NCBI RefSeq assembly: GCF_001435095.1
Contig: NZ_AZFC01000001.1
Coordinates: forward strand, 62,001 to 126,000
Source: Levilactobacillus spicheri DSM 15429
Lineage (GTDB): Bacteria > Bacillota > Bacilli > Lactobacillales > Lactobacillaceae
Direction of reading: 5' to 3'
Length of the DNA stretch: 64,000 bases
The position numbers and the translations under genes are program-made. The notes beneath the pieces were generated by a model. That model saw nothing but the letters and a program-made list of their open reading frames with translations. It was not told the origin of the DNA and made no database searches. Positions 1-8,289 of this stretch are shown in pieces; positions within the stretch are counted from its first letter, which is position 1, and each line of letters starts with the position of its first letter.

Positions 1-877
1 GCTTGCCACCCACGATGTTGTCCTGGCTAGGCAGTGCGTAGACCTGGTCATAGGCCTTTTCTGGTGAGTTCGCCAGGACCACGTAATCGTCGAGGTCATC
101 GGCGAAGTACTTGTGGTAGAAGTCGACTGGCGTCAGGCCGGCGTCGCGGTGGTACTGCTTCTGGTCGTCCTTGTATTCCAGGTCAAAGGTGGTTGGCGGT
201 TCGCCGAAGGAGTAGGCCGCCATGCGGTAAACTTCCTGCAGCGCCTGCTTGCGAGCCGTGGCGATTTCGGCGTCACTGGCCCCGTTGGCGACCAGCCCCC
301 GTAAGGTCACGGCGTCCTTGCGTAACTTCAGGTTCAGAGTCGCGCCAAAACCGGTCGTGTCCTCGGTGTTAAAGGATTCTGGCATGGCACTCTTGGGTAA
401 GACCCCGTACTTTTGGACCAGCGCCGCGCCCATGGCCCACTGACCACCGTCGCCGCCGGGATTTCCCAGGTAATAACTGACCAAGCGGCTGTCGGCGGGT
501 TGGTCGGCCGTGGCTAAGATCCGGTCGTAGAAGATGTTGGCCCGTTCGACCTTGTCCCAGAAGAACAGATAGCTTTGAGAAAGTTCAAAGTCCTTCACGT
601 GGTACTTCGCGGCAAATTGATGGCGAATCGTGTTTAAAGTCGAGAATAACCAGCACCGGCCGGAGTGTTTCTGGTTCGAAACGGTGCCCGTATCCAGCTC
701 CACGGAGAAGGTCCGGTTCAAGCGAACCGCCGCTTGAGGATCCTCGGAGGCCGCTAAGACCCCGTTCTTGATGACTGCCCGGCTAATCACTTCATGGGCG
801 GGTTGTTGGACTAAGTCCGCGTGTAAGTCGGCTAAATCATCCGGACTTAACGCAGTGTTGATTTTGGTGTTATCCAT
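1..877 (-). CDS. pepC: C1-family aminopeptidase C (PepC-like), 3' end outside window
   Basis: Cytoplasmic papain-type peptidase of the bleomycin-hydrolase (C1B) family, which trims N-terminal residues from peptides after uptake. The reading frame is open from ATG at 877 to the left edge (292 residues of the roughly 440 usual for the family). The active-site segment HSGRCWLFS places the catalytic Cys near residue 75; the catalytic His and Asn lie in the missing part. A purine-rich ribosome site (AAAGAGGG) precedes the ATG. Lactobacilli also have the related endopeptidases PepE/PepG, and without the C-terminus I cannot exclude those. Its promoter region carries a palindrome at 907-922. Confidence 0.88.
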   Translation of the reverse strand, partial: MDNTKINTALSPDDLADLHADLVQQPAHEVISRAVIKNGVLAASEDPQAAVRLNRTFSVELDTGTVSNQKHSGRCWLFSTLNTIRHQFAAKYHVKDFELSQSYLFFWDKVERANIFYDRILATADQPADSRLVSYYLGNPGGDGGQWAMGAALVQKYGVLPKSAMPESFNTEDTTGFGATLNLKLRKDAVTLRGLVANGASDAEIATARKQALQEVYRMAAYSFGEPPTTFDLEYKDDQKQYHRDAGLTPVDFYHKYFADDLDDYVVLANSPEKAYDQVYALPSQDNIVGGK

Positions 878-906
878 ACTCGACGTTCCCTCTTTCTCTG
901 GTTAAT

Positions 907-922
907 TATGAGAGTTCTCATA
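907..922. promoter_or_regulatory. Palindrome upstream of the pepC-like gene
   Basis: Seven-base arms TATGAGA/TCTCATA around GT, about 30 bp upstream of the peptidase start. Candidate operator; the binding protein is unknown. Similar TGAGA/TCTCA dyads occur at 8261-8272 and 35369-35385. Confidence 0.35.
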
Positions 923-987
923 GTAATCTCATAATCTCGAATAAGCCCATTCTAGCCCTTTCTGGCAGCCAACGCAATCTTTCTCGT

Positions 988-1020
988 CAAAAAAGGAAGG
1001 TCACCGCCGTTGGCCTTCCC
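988..1020 (-). terminator. Terminator of the MarR gene
   Basis: Nine-pair stem (one G.U) with a 7-nt loop, GGAAGG/CCTTCC outer arms, followed on the minus strand by a run of T. Confidence 0.75.
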
Positions 1021-1106
1021 GAAGTGCTGTTTTCAAATGAGTGACCACTCACTTAACGGCTCTTTAAAAGCGGGTTCCCCCCTAGGGCGACCCGCTTCAA
1101 CAGCTT

Positions 1107-1562
1107 CTATTCTGTGGCGTTCGGATTCTCGTTGGCCACGGCCCGTAAGGCCAATTGCCGCACCTGGGCGACCAGGGCGTCGTGGTCGGCGGCCGGCGTG
1201 TCCACTAACAGGGCATCGGCGACCGCTTGGCGAATCTTGACGATTTCGGGGTAAATGCGTTCGCCCCGCTTGGTTAAGGAGAGTTCGTAGACCCGTTTGT
1301 CGGTCTTCGACTGGCGTTTGCGCACGTAGCCCAGGTTGACCAGTTGGTTCACGGCCCGGGTCACGTTACTGGGGTTCAGGTACGTCAGACTGATCAGCTT
1401 ATCTTGGGTCATCCGCGGTTGCTCGTGCAGCCGCAGAATGTAGTAGTACATACTGGCGTTGAGGCGGTACGGCTGCAGTTGGCGGTCCAGGGCGATCCGG
1501 GTGTAGCGGTTCGCGATGGACAACCACTTTAAGATGTCTGAATCCTTTGCTGGCGTGACCAT
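1107..1562 (-). CDS. MarR-family transcriptional regulator
   Basis: 151-residue winged-helix regulator. The centre shows the MarR pattern: a recognition region with TYLNPSNVTRAVNQL followed by the wing motif SKTDKRVYELSLTKRG. The frame could begin at 1601, but ATG at 1562 is chosen because GGGAG lies 7 nt before it, and the extra N-terminal residues look unlike the family. MarR proteins are dimers that usually repress an adjacent transporter or stress gene and release DNA on binding phenolics or oxidants. No obvious operon partner: signal peptidase lies upstream on the same strand behind its own terminator, so the target is unknown. Confidence 0.85.
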   Translation of the reverse strand: MVTPAKDSDILKWLSIANRYTRIALDRQLQPYRLNASMYYYILRLHEQPRMTQDKLISLTYLNPSNVTRAVNQLVNLGYVRKRQSKTDKRVYELSLTKRGERIYPEIVKIRQAVADALLVDTPAADHDALVAQVRQLALRAVANENPNATE

Positions 1563-1678
1563 GGGCCATCTCCCTTTCCTTAAAATTACATGCGCAAGCA
1601 TATACTATTTTTTTTGAAAAATCAACTTTTTTCATCGCTGAACCTGACCTAAATCCGCTTCGTTAAGCGCTGACCACG

Positions 1679-1709
1679 AAAAAAACGAATCAGTCGTCAG
1701 ACCGATTCG
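1679..1709 (-). terminator. Terminator of lepB
   Basis: Stem CGAATCGGTC/GACTGATTCG with a TGAC loop and a T run on the minus strand. Confidence 0.8.
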
Positions 1710-1717
1710 CTTTCCTT

Positions 1718-2308
1718 TTAGTACGATAGTGAGTTGACGTTGTGCCGCTTAGTCTTGTTGGACGTCCAGAATGGTACCTTAACGACCCCGAGGACCTTCT
1801 TCTGGTCCACGAAGCCCCAGTACCGGCTGTCGTTCGAGACGCTCCGGTGATCCCCTAAGACAAAGTACTTGCCCTTCGGCACGACCGTGACCTTCTTGCC
1901 CTTGCCCCAACCGTTCTGTTGAGCCAGGGTAGTCAGCGTCCAGTTCCCCGTTCCCGAGGTCCGTTCCGTCTGACTGATGAAGCTTTGCTTGATCTTCTTA
2001 TTGTTTACGTAAATGTAGCCGTTCTTGCTGGCAACCTTGTCACCCGGCAGGCCAATGACCCGCTTGACGTAGTTGGTGTGCGTCTTGGCCGACGGGTCTT
2101 CCCCGTAAGCGTCGAACACGATGACGCTCAGGTGCTTGACTTTAGCAGGTTTGAACGCTAAAACCCGTTCCGCGTCCATCAGGTTCGGCTCCATGGACGG
2201 TCCGTCGACCCGCACGCGGGTGAACACGAACGCCTTGATGGCCAGCGCAATGGCCAACCCAATCAGGACCGGTAAGATCCAACTCATAATTTCTTTTGTC
2301 TTTTGCAT
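1718..2308 (-). CDS. lepB: Signal peptidase I
   Basis: Membrane serine protease (S26) that removes signal peptides from exported proteins, many of which are encoded in this window. One N-terminal membrane segment (about residues 9-29) is followed by the catalytic Ser38 in DGPSMEP, Lys82 in YVKRVIGLPGD, and the conserved GDHRSVSNDSRYWG box near the C-terminus. Length 196 residues is normal for Gram-positive enzymes. A GTG at 2317 is in frame, but it overlaps the ribosome site AAGGAG; ATG at 2308 lies 8 nt after that site and is preferred. Single-gene transcript ended by the hairpin at 1679-1709. Confidence 0.95.
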   Translation of the reverse strand: MQKTKEIMSWILPVLIGLAIALAIKAFVFTRVRVDGPSMEPNLMDAERVLAFKPAKVKHLSVIVFDAYGEDPSAKTHTNYVKRVIGLPGDKVASKNGYIYVNNKKIKQSFISQTERTSGTGNWTLTTLAQQNGWGKGKKVTVVPKGKYFVLGDHRSVSNDSRYWGFVDQKKVLGVVKVPFWTSNKTKRHNVNSLSY

Positions 2309-2687
2309 CGATGGCACTCCTTACACAACCACAATTAACAGGTTTAAGTTAGGCGGGTTCCGGCTGGCGAGTCGGCCCGCGTCTCTCCTAATGAGAGAAA
2401 TCGTCTCTATAGAACTGCTATTAATCTTACCATTTACGGGCCCAAAACCCTACAAATTCGGTCAAAATTAATTTATTTGTGATAATTTCCGTGGTAACTT
2501 CCCGAACCATCCTTGCAAATTCGGCAGAATCCGGCAATAATAGGGAACGTGCTTCATTTTGATGGGCGGGTCGCGTTGCAGAATCAACGCTATTTCCGTC
2601 CAAAATTGACCGTGACGTTAACCTGGACCGCCATTCTGCCCCGCAGAGTCGCGGTCCAGTGGTTTACCACGCACTATTAATATAATT
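2309..2687. other. Gene-free region between lepB and the exporter
   Basis: No convincing coding sequence. It holds the divergent upstream regions of lepB and the exporter gene, a GC-rich imperfect hairpin near 2355-2382 in the lepB leader, and the strong nested inverted repeat at 2623-2659. Confidence 0.6.
2623..2659. repeat. Nested inverted repeat upstream of the Bcr/CflA exporter
   Basis: Outer arms CTGGACCGC/GCGGTCCAG (9 bp, perfect), then a 3x3 internal loop, then inner arms TCTGC/GCAGA around a CCC loop. No T run follows. A TATAAT box lies at 2681-2686. Candidate operator or cruciform-forming site. Confidence 0.6.
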
Positions 2688-3896
2688 ATGAAAGGGCTGA
2701 CCATCTTGAACGCAACACTCTCTCGCCGCCGGCAAATCTGGCTCACCCTCCTACTGGGAACCGTGAGCGCGACCGGACCGCTGGCCATCGATCTCTACCT
2801 GCCGGCCCTCCCCCAGATGAAGGCCCAATTCATGACCAGTGCCTCGCTGATGCAGCTCAGCATCACCAGTTGCCTGGTCGGTCTGGCCCTGGGGCAACTC
2901 ATCGCCGGGCCCCTCTCCGATCAGCACGGCCGCAAGAAGCCGCTGATCATCGGCTTCATCGTCTTTGGGCTGGTCTCCCTCGCCATCGCCTTCGTCCACT
3001 CGATTGCCCTGCTGATTGCCCTGCGGTTCCTGCAAGGTATTGCCGGAGCGACCGGACAGGTCCTCGCGCGGGCCGTGGCCCGGGACCTCTTTACCGGCAA
3101 AAAACTCACACGCTTTTACGCCATGCTCAACACGGTGAACGGGGTCTTCCCGATCATCGCCCCAATCATCGGGGGCTTCATGATTCGTTACGTGGACTGG
3201 CAGGCCGTCTTCATTCTACTGGCCGTCATCGGGCTGGCCATCGCCTTGGCCGTGACCTGGGGCCTGCGCGAATCGCTTCCGGTCGATCAACGCCAGTCCG
3301 GCGGCTACTCGGTCGCCTTCGTGGCCATGGGCAAGTTGATCGTTCAACCCGCCTTCTGGCCGCTGATCCTCGCGACCGGGCTGGTCTACGGGGCGCTCTT
3401 CAGTTACATATCCGCGTCGACCTTCGTCTTCCAGACCGGCTTCGGCCTGCCGCCGCAGACGTTTAGCCTGCTCTACGCCTTCAACGGTCTGGGCATCGTG
3501 GTCGGCAGCAACCTGCCGGGTCGGCTGGCAAAACGCTACACCAACCGCCAACAACTGACCGGCCTGCTGATTGGCGCCATGGCCGTCAGCGCGATTCTAC
3601 TGGTCTCCTTGCTCTTCCCGGCCAACGTCTGGCTGGTCATCGGCTTGGTCCTGCTCCTGGTCATCCTGATTGGGGCCCTCCTGACCCTGACCGTGACCGT
3701 CATCATGGACCGGGCCACGCAAAACGCCGGGGGCGCCTCCGCCGTGATTGGCCTGGCGCAAAACGCCTGCGGGGGTATCGCTTCTCCGCTAGCCGGCATG
3801 TCCGGCAGCTCTTACGCGGCCATGGCCAGCATGCTCTTCGTTTGCAGCACCGGCGCGTACGCCCTGGTGCGCTACCAAGGGCATCACATGGATTGA
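2688..3896 (+). CDS. Bcr/CflA-type multidrug MFS exporter
   Basis: Twelve-segment major facilitator of the DHA1 Bcr/CflA group, which expels drugs or small metabolites by proton antiport. Family marks are the first-helix segment ATGPLAIDLYLPALPQM and the loop motif GPLSDQHGRKKPL between helices 2 and 3, followed by the motif-B-like LRFLQGIAGATGQVLARA. 402 residues, normal length. The start is uncertain: ATG at 2688 is only two bases after a TATAAT box, while TTG at 2706 has AAAGGG 9 nt upstream; the latter would give a protein shorter by six residues. The nested inverted repeat at 2623-2659 suggests control at the promoter. Substrate cannot be told from sequence. Confidence 0.88.
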   Translation: MKGLTILNATLSRRRQIWLTLLLGTVSATGPLAIDLYLPALPQMKAQFMTSASLMQLSITSCLVGLALGQLIAGPLSDQHGRKKPLIIGFIVFGLVSLAIAFVHSIALLIALRFLQGIAGATGQVLARAVARDLFTGKKLTRFYAMLNTVNGVFPIIAPIIGGFMIRYVDWQAVFILLAVIGLAIALAVTWGLRESLPVDQRQSGGYSVAFVAMGKLIVQPAFWPLILATGLVYGALFSYISASTFVFQTGFGLPPQTFSLLYAFNGLGIVVGSNLPGRLAKRYTNRQQLTGLLIGAMAVSAILLVSLLFPANVWLVIGLVLLLVILIGALLTLTVTVIMDRATQNAGGASAVIGLAQNACGGIASPLAGMSGSSYAAMASMLFVCSTGAYALVRYQGHHMD

Positions 3897-3982
3897 ATCC
3901 ATTATGGCGCTTCAAGCCGGCGGGCCAGTCGCCTCTGTTGTGCTCGCCTAAGCGTTACTGATTACCATATTGATCCAATACA

Positions 3983-4020
3983 AATGGACGCCTCCCCAGC
4001 TTTCGGGAGGCGCCCATTTT
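3983..4020. terminator. Bidirectional terminator
   Basis: GCCTCCC/GGGAGGC stem with A and T tracts on both sides, between the convergent exporter and ABC genes. Confidence 0.8.
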
Positions 4021-4038
4021 TCATTTCATTTATTTTTT

Positions 4039-4713
4039 CTAGGCCTCTAACCGCAACTGCCCGTCCATCAACTGGTAGGTGTGGTCCGCGAACTCGCGGA
4101 GCCGCAGGTCGTGGGTCACGACCACCACGGCCTTGTGGCGTTCCTGCGCCAAGCGTTTCAGGAGCTGGCCCACCACCTTGACCCGTTGGCTATCCAGGGC
4201 CGCCGTGGGTTCGTCGGCCAAGATGATGGCCGGATCCTGGTACAGCGCCCGGGCGATGGCCACCCGCTGGCTTTGGCCGCCCGACAGTTCGCTGGGATAC
4301 TGGTTCACAATCTGGTCGATCCCCAGGTCCTGCAGCAGCGCCGTCAGTTGTTGGGCGTTCAGGTTGCCCTGCGGCTTAACCCGGTCGACCAGGGCGAACT
4401 GGTCCTTGACCGTCAGGTACGGCACCAGGTTATGCGCCTGTAGGATAAAGCCAATCTGGTGCAGTCGCAACTTGTCCCGGTCCGCCGCACTCAGCGACGC
4501 CAGCGTTTTGCCGTCGACCGTGACGCGGCCGTCCGTGGGGGTCTGGATGCCCCCGGCAATCGTCAGGAACGTACTCTTCCCGGACCCCGATGGCCCCAGG
4601 ATCAGGCTTAGTTCGCCCGCCTGCGTTTGGAAATTGACGTCCTTGAGCACCTCGACCCGGCTGGTCTGGTGGCCAAAGACCTTGTTCACGTGTGATAACT
4701 CTAAAGTTGGCAT
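4039..4713 (-). CDS. ABC exporter ATP-binding protein (MacB/LolD-like)
   Basis: 224-residue ATPase with Walker A GPSGSGKS, Q-loop in IGFILQAHNLVPYL, signature LSGGQSQRVAIAR, Walker B ILADEPTAALD and the switch His in VVTHDLRLREF. This set is typical of the MacB/LolD/SalX class that pairs with FtsX-like permeases to move lipoproteins, peptides or antibiotics outward. ATG at 4713 is chosen over an in-frame TTG because GGGGGA lies 7 nt upstream. It begins 4 nt after the stop of the permease gene, so the two are cotranscribed, behind the TetR gene at 5799. Confidence 0.9.
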   Translation of the reverse strand: MPTLELSHVNKVFGHQTSRVEVLKDVNFQTQAGELSLILGPSGSGKSTFLTIAGGIQTPTDGRVTVDGKTLASLSAADRDKLRLHQIGFILQAHNLVPYLTVKDQFALVDRVKPQGNLNAQQLTALLQDLGIDQIVNQYPSELSGGQSQRVAIARALYQDPAIILADEPTAALDSQRVKVVGQLLKRLAQERHKAVVVVTHDLRLREFADHTYQLMDGQLRLEA

Positions 4714-4717
4714 GTTT

Positions 4718-5776
4718 TTATCCCCCAATCACGGTCACTGGATCGACCTTCAAAATCAACTTGACGGGAATCAGCGCGCCCAGCACCCCGGTCAACAGGA
4801 TGCCGCCGGTCACGCCCGCCAGTAGCGGCAGGTTAAAGCTGATCGGCACACCCAGCGGCAAGGCCCGCATGGTCGCCAGCGTCAGCAGCGCCCCCAGCGC
4901 CAACCCGCTGACCACCAGCACGACGGCCTGACCCAGCGTCGTCGAGACCAGAAAGCGCGCCGGAATCCCCTGCGCCCGCAAGACCGCGTAGTTAGGCAGT
5001 TTTTGCATGGTTAAAATGTAGAGGAAGACCGCGATGACCACCACCGCAATGATCATCAGGAAGCCGATCATGAAGGTAAAGGTCGTGTTCTGCGCGGAGT
5101 AGCCCGGCAGGTTGTTCACGAACGTCGCCACGCTGTAGGTCTTCAACGGGCTGACCACCGACTGGTCGGCCTTCTGCGAAACGATGGCGCTGGCCTTCAT
5201 CGCCGGCGTGACGCCCCGCAGCGTCCGCCAGGTGGTCAGCGTCCCATAGACCACCGGCGCCACGTTGAGCTTGGCATTCTTCGTGAAGCCGACGATGGTG
5301 TACTTGCCGGCCGCCGAGTTCAGCGTGACCCGGTCGCCCAGTCGATACCCCTTCTGTTGAAAGGCGGTGTCGACGACGACTTGCCGGTCGGACTGCGGCT
5401 TGTGCCCCGCGGTCAGCTTGAGGTCACGGTAGATGAACTGCCGGCGGTTCAGTCCCAAGAACTGGGCGGACAGGTTGGTCTTGCCGGTGGCCTTCGCCAC
5501 GATGCCGGCCTGACCCAGGTAGGCCTGCGACCGGTTCAGGGTCAGCTTGTCCGCCGTTTGCGTGGTGATCAACGACTGGGACAGACTCACGTTCGAATCC
5601 CGGTCGAGTGCGATGCTCTGCGCCTGCCAGGAGTCCACGGCCTGAGTATTTTGCTGGGCCAACCCGTAGGCCAACCCGCTCAGGACGTAGACCAGGTAAC
5701 TGATCAGTAAAATCATGCCGATAATCAAGCCGTACCGCAGCTTCTCATGGCGAATCTCTTTCAAGGCTAAAAACAT
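4718..5776 (-). CDS. FtsX-like ABC permease
   Basis: 352-residue permease with an N-terminal membrane helix (about residues 15-38), a large extracytoplasmic domain (about 40-225) and three helices at the C-terminus (about 230-255, 280-305, 315-340). This four-helix layout is that of MacB/DevC-like single-module permeases; a dimer would pair with the ATPase encoded directly downstream. The start ATG at 5776 has GGGGGAG upstream. Upstream lies a TetR regulator on the same strand, and the promoter bears two operators, so the whole set is probably an inducible efflux operon. Confidence 0.88.
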   Translation of the reverse strand: MFLALKEIRHEKLRYGLIIGMILLISYLVYVLSGLAYGLAQQNTQAVDSWQAQSIALDRDSNVSLSQSLITTQTADKLTLNRSQAYLGQAGIVAKATGKTNLSAQFLGLNRRQFIYRDLKLTAGHKPQSDRQVVVDTAFQQKGYRLGDRVTLNSAAGKYTIVGFTKNAKLNVAPVVYGTLTTWRTLRGVTPAMKASAIVSQKADQSVVSPLKTYSVATFVNNLPGYSAQNTTFTFMIGFLMIIAVVVIAVFLYILTMQKLPNYAVLRAQGIPARFLVSTTLGQAVVLVVSGLALGALLTLATMRALPLGVPISFNLPLLAGVTGGILLTGVLGALIPVKLILKVDPVTVIGG

Positions 5777-5798
5777 GTGGCTCCCCCTCTTCTACGCA

Positions 5799-6305
5799 CT
5801 AGGCCAGGGCCTGCAGGGCCGTGTGAAACCGGTCCAGATCGGCGGTGCGCTGTTCCGGATGCAACAGAATCTCTTTAATGGTGGCGTGGCTCAGGACCAT
5901 CGCCGCCCATACCGGGGCTGGTAACGGCGTTGTCGGCATTGGTTCGGCCGGTAACTGCCCCTCGTTTTGGGTGAAATGGCGCTGAATCAACGCGTAGTAC
6001 GGGCTGTTGGCGGCCTGATCCACGAACGACGCAACGGCCTGATAGGTCGCCGCGACGTCCAGCGGGGTCCCCGCCATGGGCACGTCCCGGTGAATCGACT
6101 GCAACGCCACCTGGTAAAGGTACTGGTAGGCGTCGGTCAGGTCATCAAAATACTTGTAAAAGGCACCGCGGGCGATTGTGGCCTCCTTGACGATGCGCGC
6201 CACCTGGGCGTCCGCCAGGGAATGGTGGGAAAATTCGGTCAGGAGTGCCGCGGTGATGCGTTGGCGCTTCTGGTCATCTAAATGTTGAAAGGTCGCAGTT
6301 GGCAT
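5799..6305 (-). CDS. TetR-family regulator of the ABC exporter operon
   Basis: 168-residue TetR-type protein. The N-terminal helix-turn-helix is visible in DAQVARIVKEATIARGAFYKYFDDLTDAY-type sequence (about residues 35-63), with the family's YKYF recognition-helix end; the remainder is the variable ligand-binding domain. ATG at 6305 is chosen over an earlier in-frame start because GGAGG precedes it closely. It is first in an operon with the permease and ATPase genes. Two matching palindromes flank its own promoter (6331-6343 and 6376-6388), so autoregulation and repression of the exporter are likely; the inducer is unknown. Confidence 0.9.
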   Translation of the reverse strand: MPTATFQHLDDQKRQRITAALLTEFSHHSLADAQVARIVKEATIARGAFYKYFDDLTDAYQYLYQVALQSIHRDVPMAGTPLDVAATYQAVASFVDQAANSPYYALIQRHFTQNEGQLPAEPMPTTPLPAPVWAAMVLSHATIKEILLHPEQRTADLDRFHTALQALA

Positions 6306-6330
6306 GCGACCACCTCCTTCAGTCAATTGG

Positions 6331-6389
6331 TGACATCATGTCACCTTAATGGATGACCCCAGCTTAACAGGGTGGTGACACGATGTCAA
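6331..6389 (-). promoter_or_regulatory. TetR-operon promoter with two operators
   Basis: Minus-strand -35 TTGACA (6384-6389) and -10 TAAGCT (6361-6366) are 17 bp apart. A palindrome TGACACGATGTCA (6376-6388) overlaps the -35, and a perfect copy TGACATCATGTCA (6331-6343) lies downstream of the start point, just before the ribosome site. Centres are 45 bp apart. Confidence 0.75.
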
Positions 6390-6550
6390 CTCTTGGATCA
6401 AAAGATTTATTTCTTCGCCACACCCCGCCAATGATAAATTCCTGTCATCACCACGACTGCCGTGACCGATTAAACAAAAATTTACCGTTTTTCTCCCATC
6501 AGGCTGTGGTACGCTGGTAGCAACGTTACCAACGGGGAGGAGACGGAAAC

Positions 6551-7114
6551 ATGTTGACCACTATTATCACGGGGATCGTGGCCTACGCGTCGACCAGTGT
6601 CGATTGCCTGATCCTACTGACCCTACTCTTCAGTATTCACGGGCGCGCCGCCCGGGGACCTATCTACCTGGGCGATTGCCTGGGGACAACCCTCCTCTTA
6701 CTGATCAGCGGCCTGTGTGCCTACCCCCTGCGAAGCCTGCCGCAAGCCACCATCATGGGCATCTTGGGAATCTTCCCCATCTTGATTGGCCTCAAAACGG
6801 CCTTCAGCCGCCCCGCCACCACGACCGTCGACCAGCATCCCCGCCGTGGGTTGTCCCTCACGATTGCCTTGCTGATCGTTTCCACCGGAGCCGATAACAT
6901 CAGCGTTTACATTCCCCTGTTCACCCAGGCCAGCGGGCCCCAGATTGGCGTCATCATCGTGACCCTCTTCGCCATGCTGACGGTCTTCTACCTAGCCGCG
7001 CAGGTACTGGCACGGCTCCCATACCGCTACTGGCTCCAGCGCAACGGCCATTACGTGACCGCCGTGCTGTACCTATTCATTGGGTGCTCGCTCTTGGCCA
7101 AGGCCTATTTCTAG
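6551..7114 (+). CDS. cadD: CadD-family cadmium resistance / LysE-type transporter
   Basis: 187-residue integral membrane protein with about five to six helices. The opening segment with ASTSVDCLILLTLLF, the conserved STGADNISVYIPLF and the C-terminal IGCSLL match the CadD family of the LysE superfamily, linked to cadmium resistance in staphylococci and lactic acid bacteria. Role here is inferred from family only; other cations or organic cations remain possible. Ribosome site GGGGAGGAG precedes the ATG. A dyad with TGGTA/TACCA arms (6515-6531) lies in the leader. No cadC-type ArsR gene is adjacent; the only ArsR gene in the window is at 52706. Confidence 0.82.
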   Translation: MLTTIITGIVAYASTSVDCLILLTLLFSIHGRAARGPIYLGDCLGTTLLLLISGLCAYPLRSLPQATIMGILGIFPILIGLKTAFSRPATTTVDQHPRRGLSLTIALLIVSTGADNISVYIPLFTQASGPQIGVIIVTLFAMLTVFYLAAQVLARLPYRYWLQRNGHYVTAVLYLFIGCSLLAKAYF

Positions 7115-7116
7115 AA

Positions 7117-7132
7117 TGTTTCATGTGAAACA
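7117..7132. promoter_or_regulatory. parS-like site 1
   Basis: TGTTTCATGTGAAACA differs from the symmetric ParB/Spo0J site TGTTTCACGTGAAACA by one central base. Intergenic. Copies at 13954, 24349 and 38533. Confidence 0.7.
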
Positions 7133-7198
7133 AAACGGAGAGTGGGCCAAAAGGCGGTTAGCTGGCACACGTTTCGACACCAGATACGCAAAGAACGC

Positions 7199-7237
7199 AA
7201 AAGGGCGCCTGGGACATTTTGTCTCAGACGCCTTTCG
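7199..7237. terminator. Bidirectional terminator
   Basis: GGCGCCTGGGACA/TGTCTCAGACGCC stem with A and T tracts on the two sides, between convergent genes. Confidence 0.8.
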
Positions 7238-7243
7238 TTTGCG

Positions 7244-8176
7244 TTAGTGATACATCCGAATGCAGTGTTCTACCAAATCGAAGAAGCCGTCATTATCGAT
7301 GCCCTTGCCGACCTTGGCGTTCGGGGCCTGCTTCAGCACGTTGTGTTCGTCGCAGACGGTGCGCCCATAGCTTGGGCCCCGGTTGATGTCGACCTGAACG
7401 AACATGTCCTGCAGGTCAAACAGGCTCGGGTCGATCAGGTACCCAATCGTGGTCGCATCGTGAATCGGACCGGCAGCCAGCCCAAAGGCCTCATACTGGG
7501 TCTTGAGCGTGAAGCGCAACATGTCGCCGAACAACTTTCCCGCCCGGTTGCCCACGGCCTCCATCCGCTCGATGATGTCCGGGGTGCAGACCGTTTGGTT
7601 CGTCAGGTCTAAGCCCATCATGACCAGCGAAACGCCCGCGGTAAAGACCACTCGAGCCGCCTCGGGATCGGCCAGGATGTTGAATTCGGCGGACGGCGTG
7701 AAGTTCCCGGTACCGTACGCGCCTCCCATCAGGACGATTTCCTTGATCTTAGGCAGGATGCGCGGTTCCATTCGCATGGCCACGGCGATGTTGGTCAGCG
7801 GACCGGTGGGCACCAACGTAATGTCCCCGTCGCTCGCCAAAAGGGTGTCGATGATGAAGCGTACCGCCGGCGTGGATTCGGCTTGCCGGTGCAGGGGGCC
7901 GAACGTGGGCCCGTCTAAGCCCGTCGAGCCGTGAACGTTGCCGGCGACCAATTGTTGGCGCACCAGGGGCTGCGGCATCCCCGCGTAGATGGGCACGTCC
8001 ATGTCGAGCAACTGCGCCACGTTCAGTCCGTTGCGAACCGTATTTTCCAGCGTCTGATTGCCCGCAACAATGGTGATGCCCAGCAGGTCAATGGCCGGAT
8101 GAGCGTAGGCCATCAGCATCGCCACGGCATCGTCGTGTCCCGGGTCGCAATCTAAAATAATTTTCCGTTTTGTCAT
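7244..8176 (-). CDS. Inosine/uridine-preferring nucleoside hydrolase
   Basis: Cytoplasmic N-ribohydrolase that splits ribonucleosides into base and ribose for salvage. The calcium-binding, catalytic motif DCDPGHDDA is at residues 9-17, and further family segments are present: [21 protein letters not shown] and [19 protein letters not shown]. 310 residues, the usual length. It is divergent from a YeiL-like Crp/Fnr regulator; in E. coli the pyrimidine nucleosidase gene rihB (yeiK) also neighbours yeiL, so a RihB-like role under that regulator is plausible. Exact substrate preference cannot be told from the sequence. Confidence 0.92.
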   Translation of the reverse strand: MTKRKIILDCDPGHDDAVAMLMAYAHPAIDLLGITIVAGNQTLENTVRNGLNVAQLLDMDVPIYAGMPQPLVRQQLVAGNVHGSTGLDGPTFGPLHRQAESTPAVRFIIDTLLASDGDITLVPTGPLTNIAVAMRMEPRILPKIKEIVLMGGAYGTGNFTPSAEFNILADPEAARVVFTAGVSLVMMGLDLTNQTVCTPDIIERMEAVGNRAGKLFGDMLRFTLKTQYEAFGLAAGPIHDATTIGYLIDPSLFDLQDMFVQVDINRGPSYGRTVCDEHNVLKQAPNAKVGKGIDNDGFFDLVEHCIRMYH

Positions 8177-8215
8177 GATAAATTCCTCCTCATTTCGTTC
8201 AACCGCCTGCTCAAT

Positions 8216-8239
8216 CTCGTTCTCTAAAACGAGTATACT
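8216..8239. promoter_or_regulatory. Candidate YeiL operator and -10 box
   Basis: Inverted repeat CTCGTT/AACGAG with a 6-nt spacer (8216-8233) abuts a TATACT -10 box (8234-8239) for the regulator gene, in the 113-bp divergent region. A second dyad, TGAGAAATCTCA, is at 8261-8272. Confidence 0.45.
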
Positions 8240-8289
8240 GGGGCTAACGATTCACCGATATGAGAAATCTCACACTAGGAGGCCTTTGT

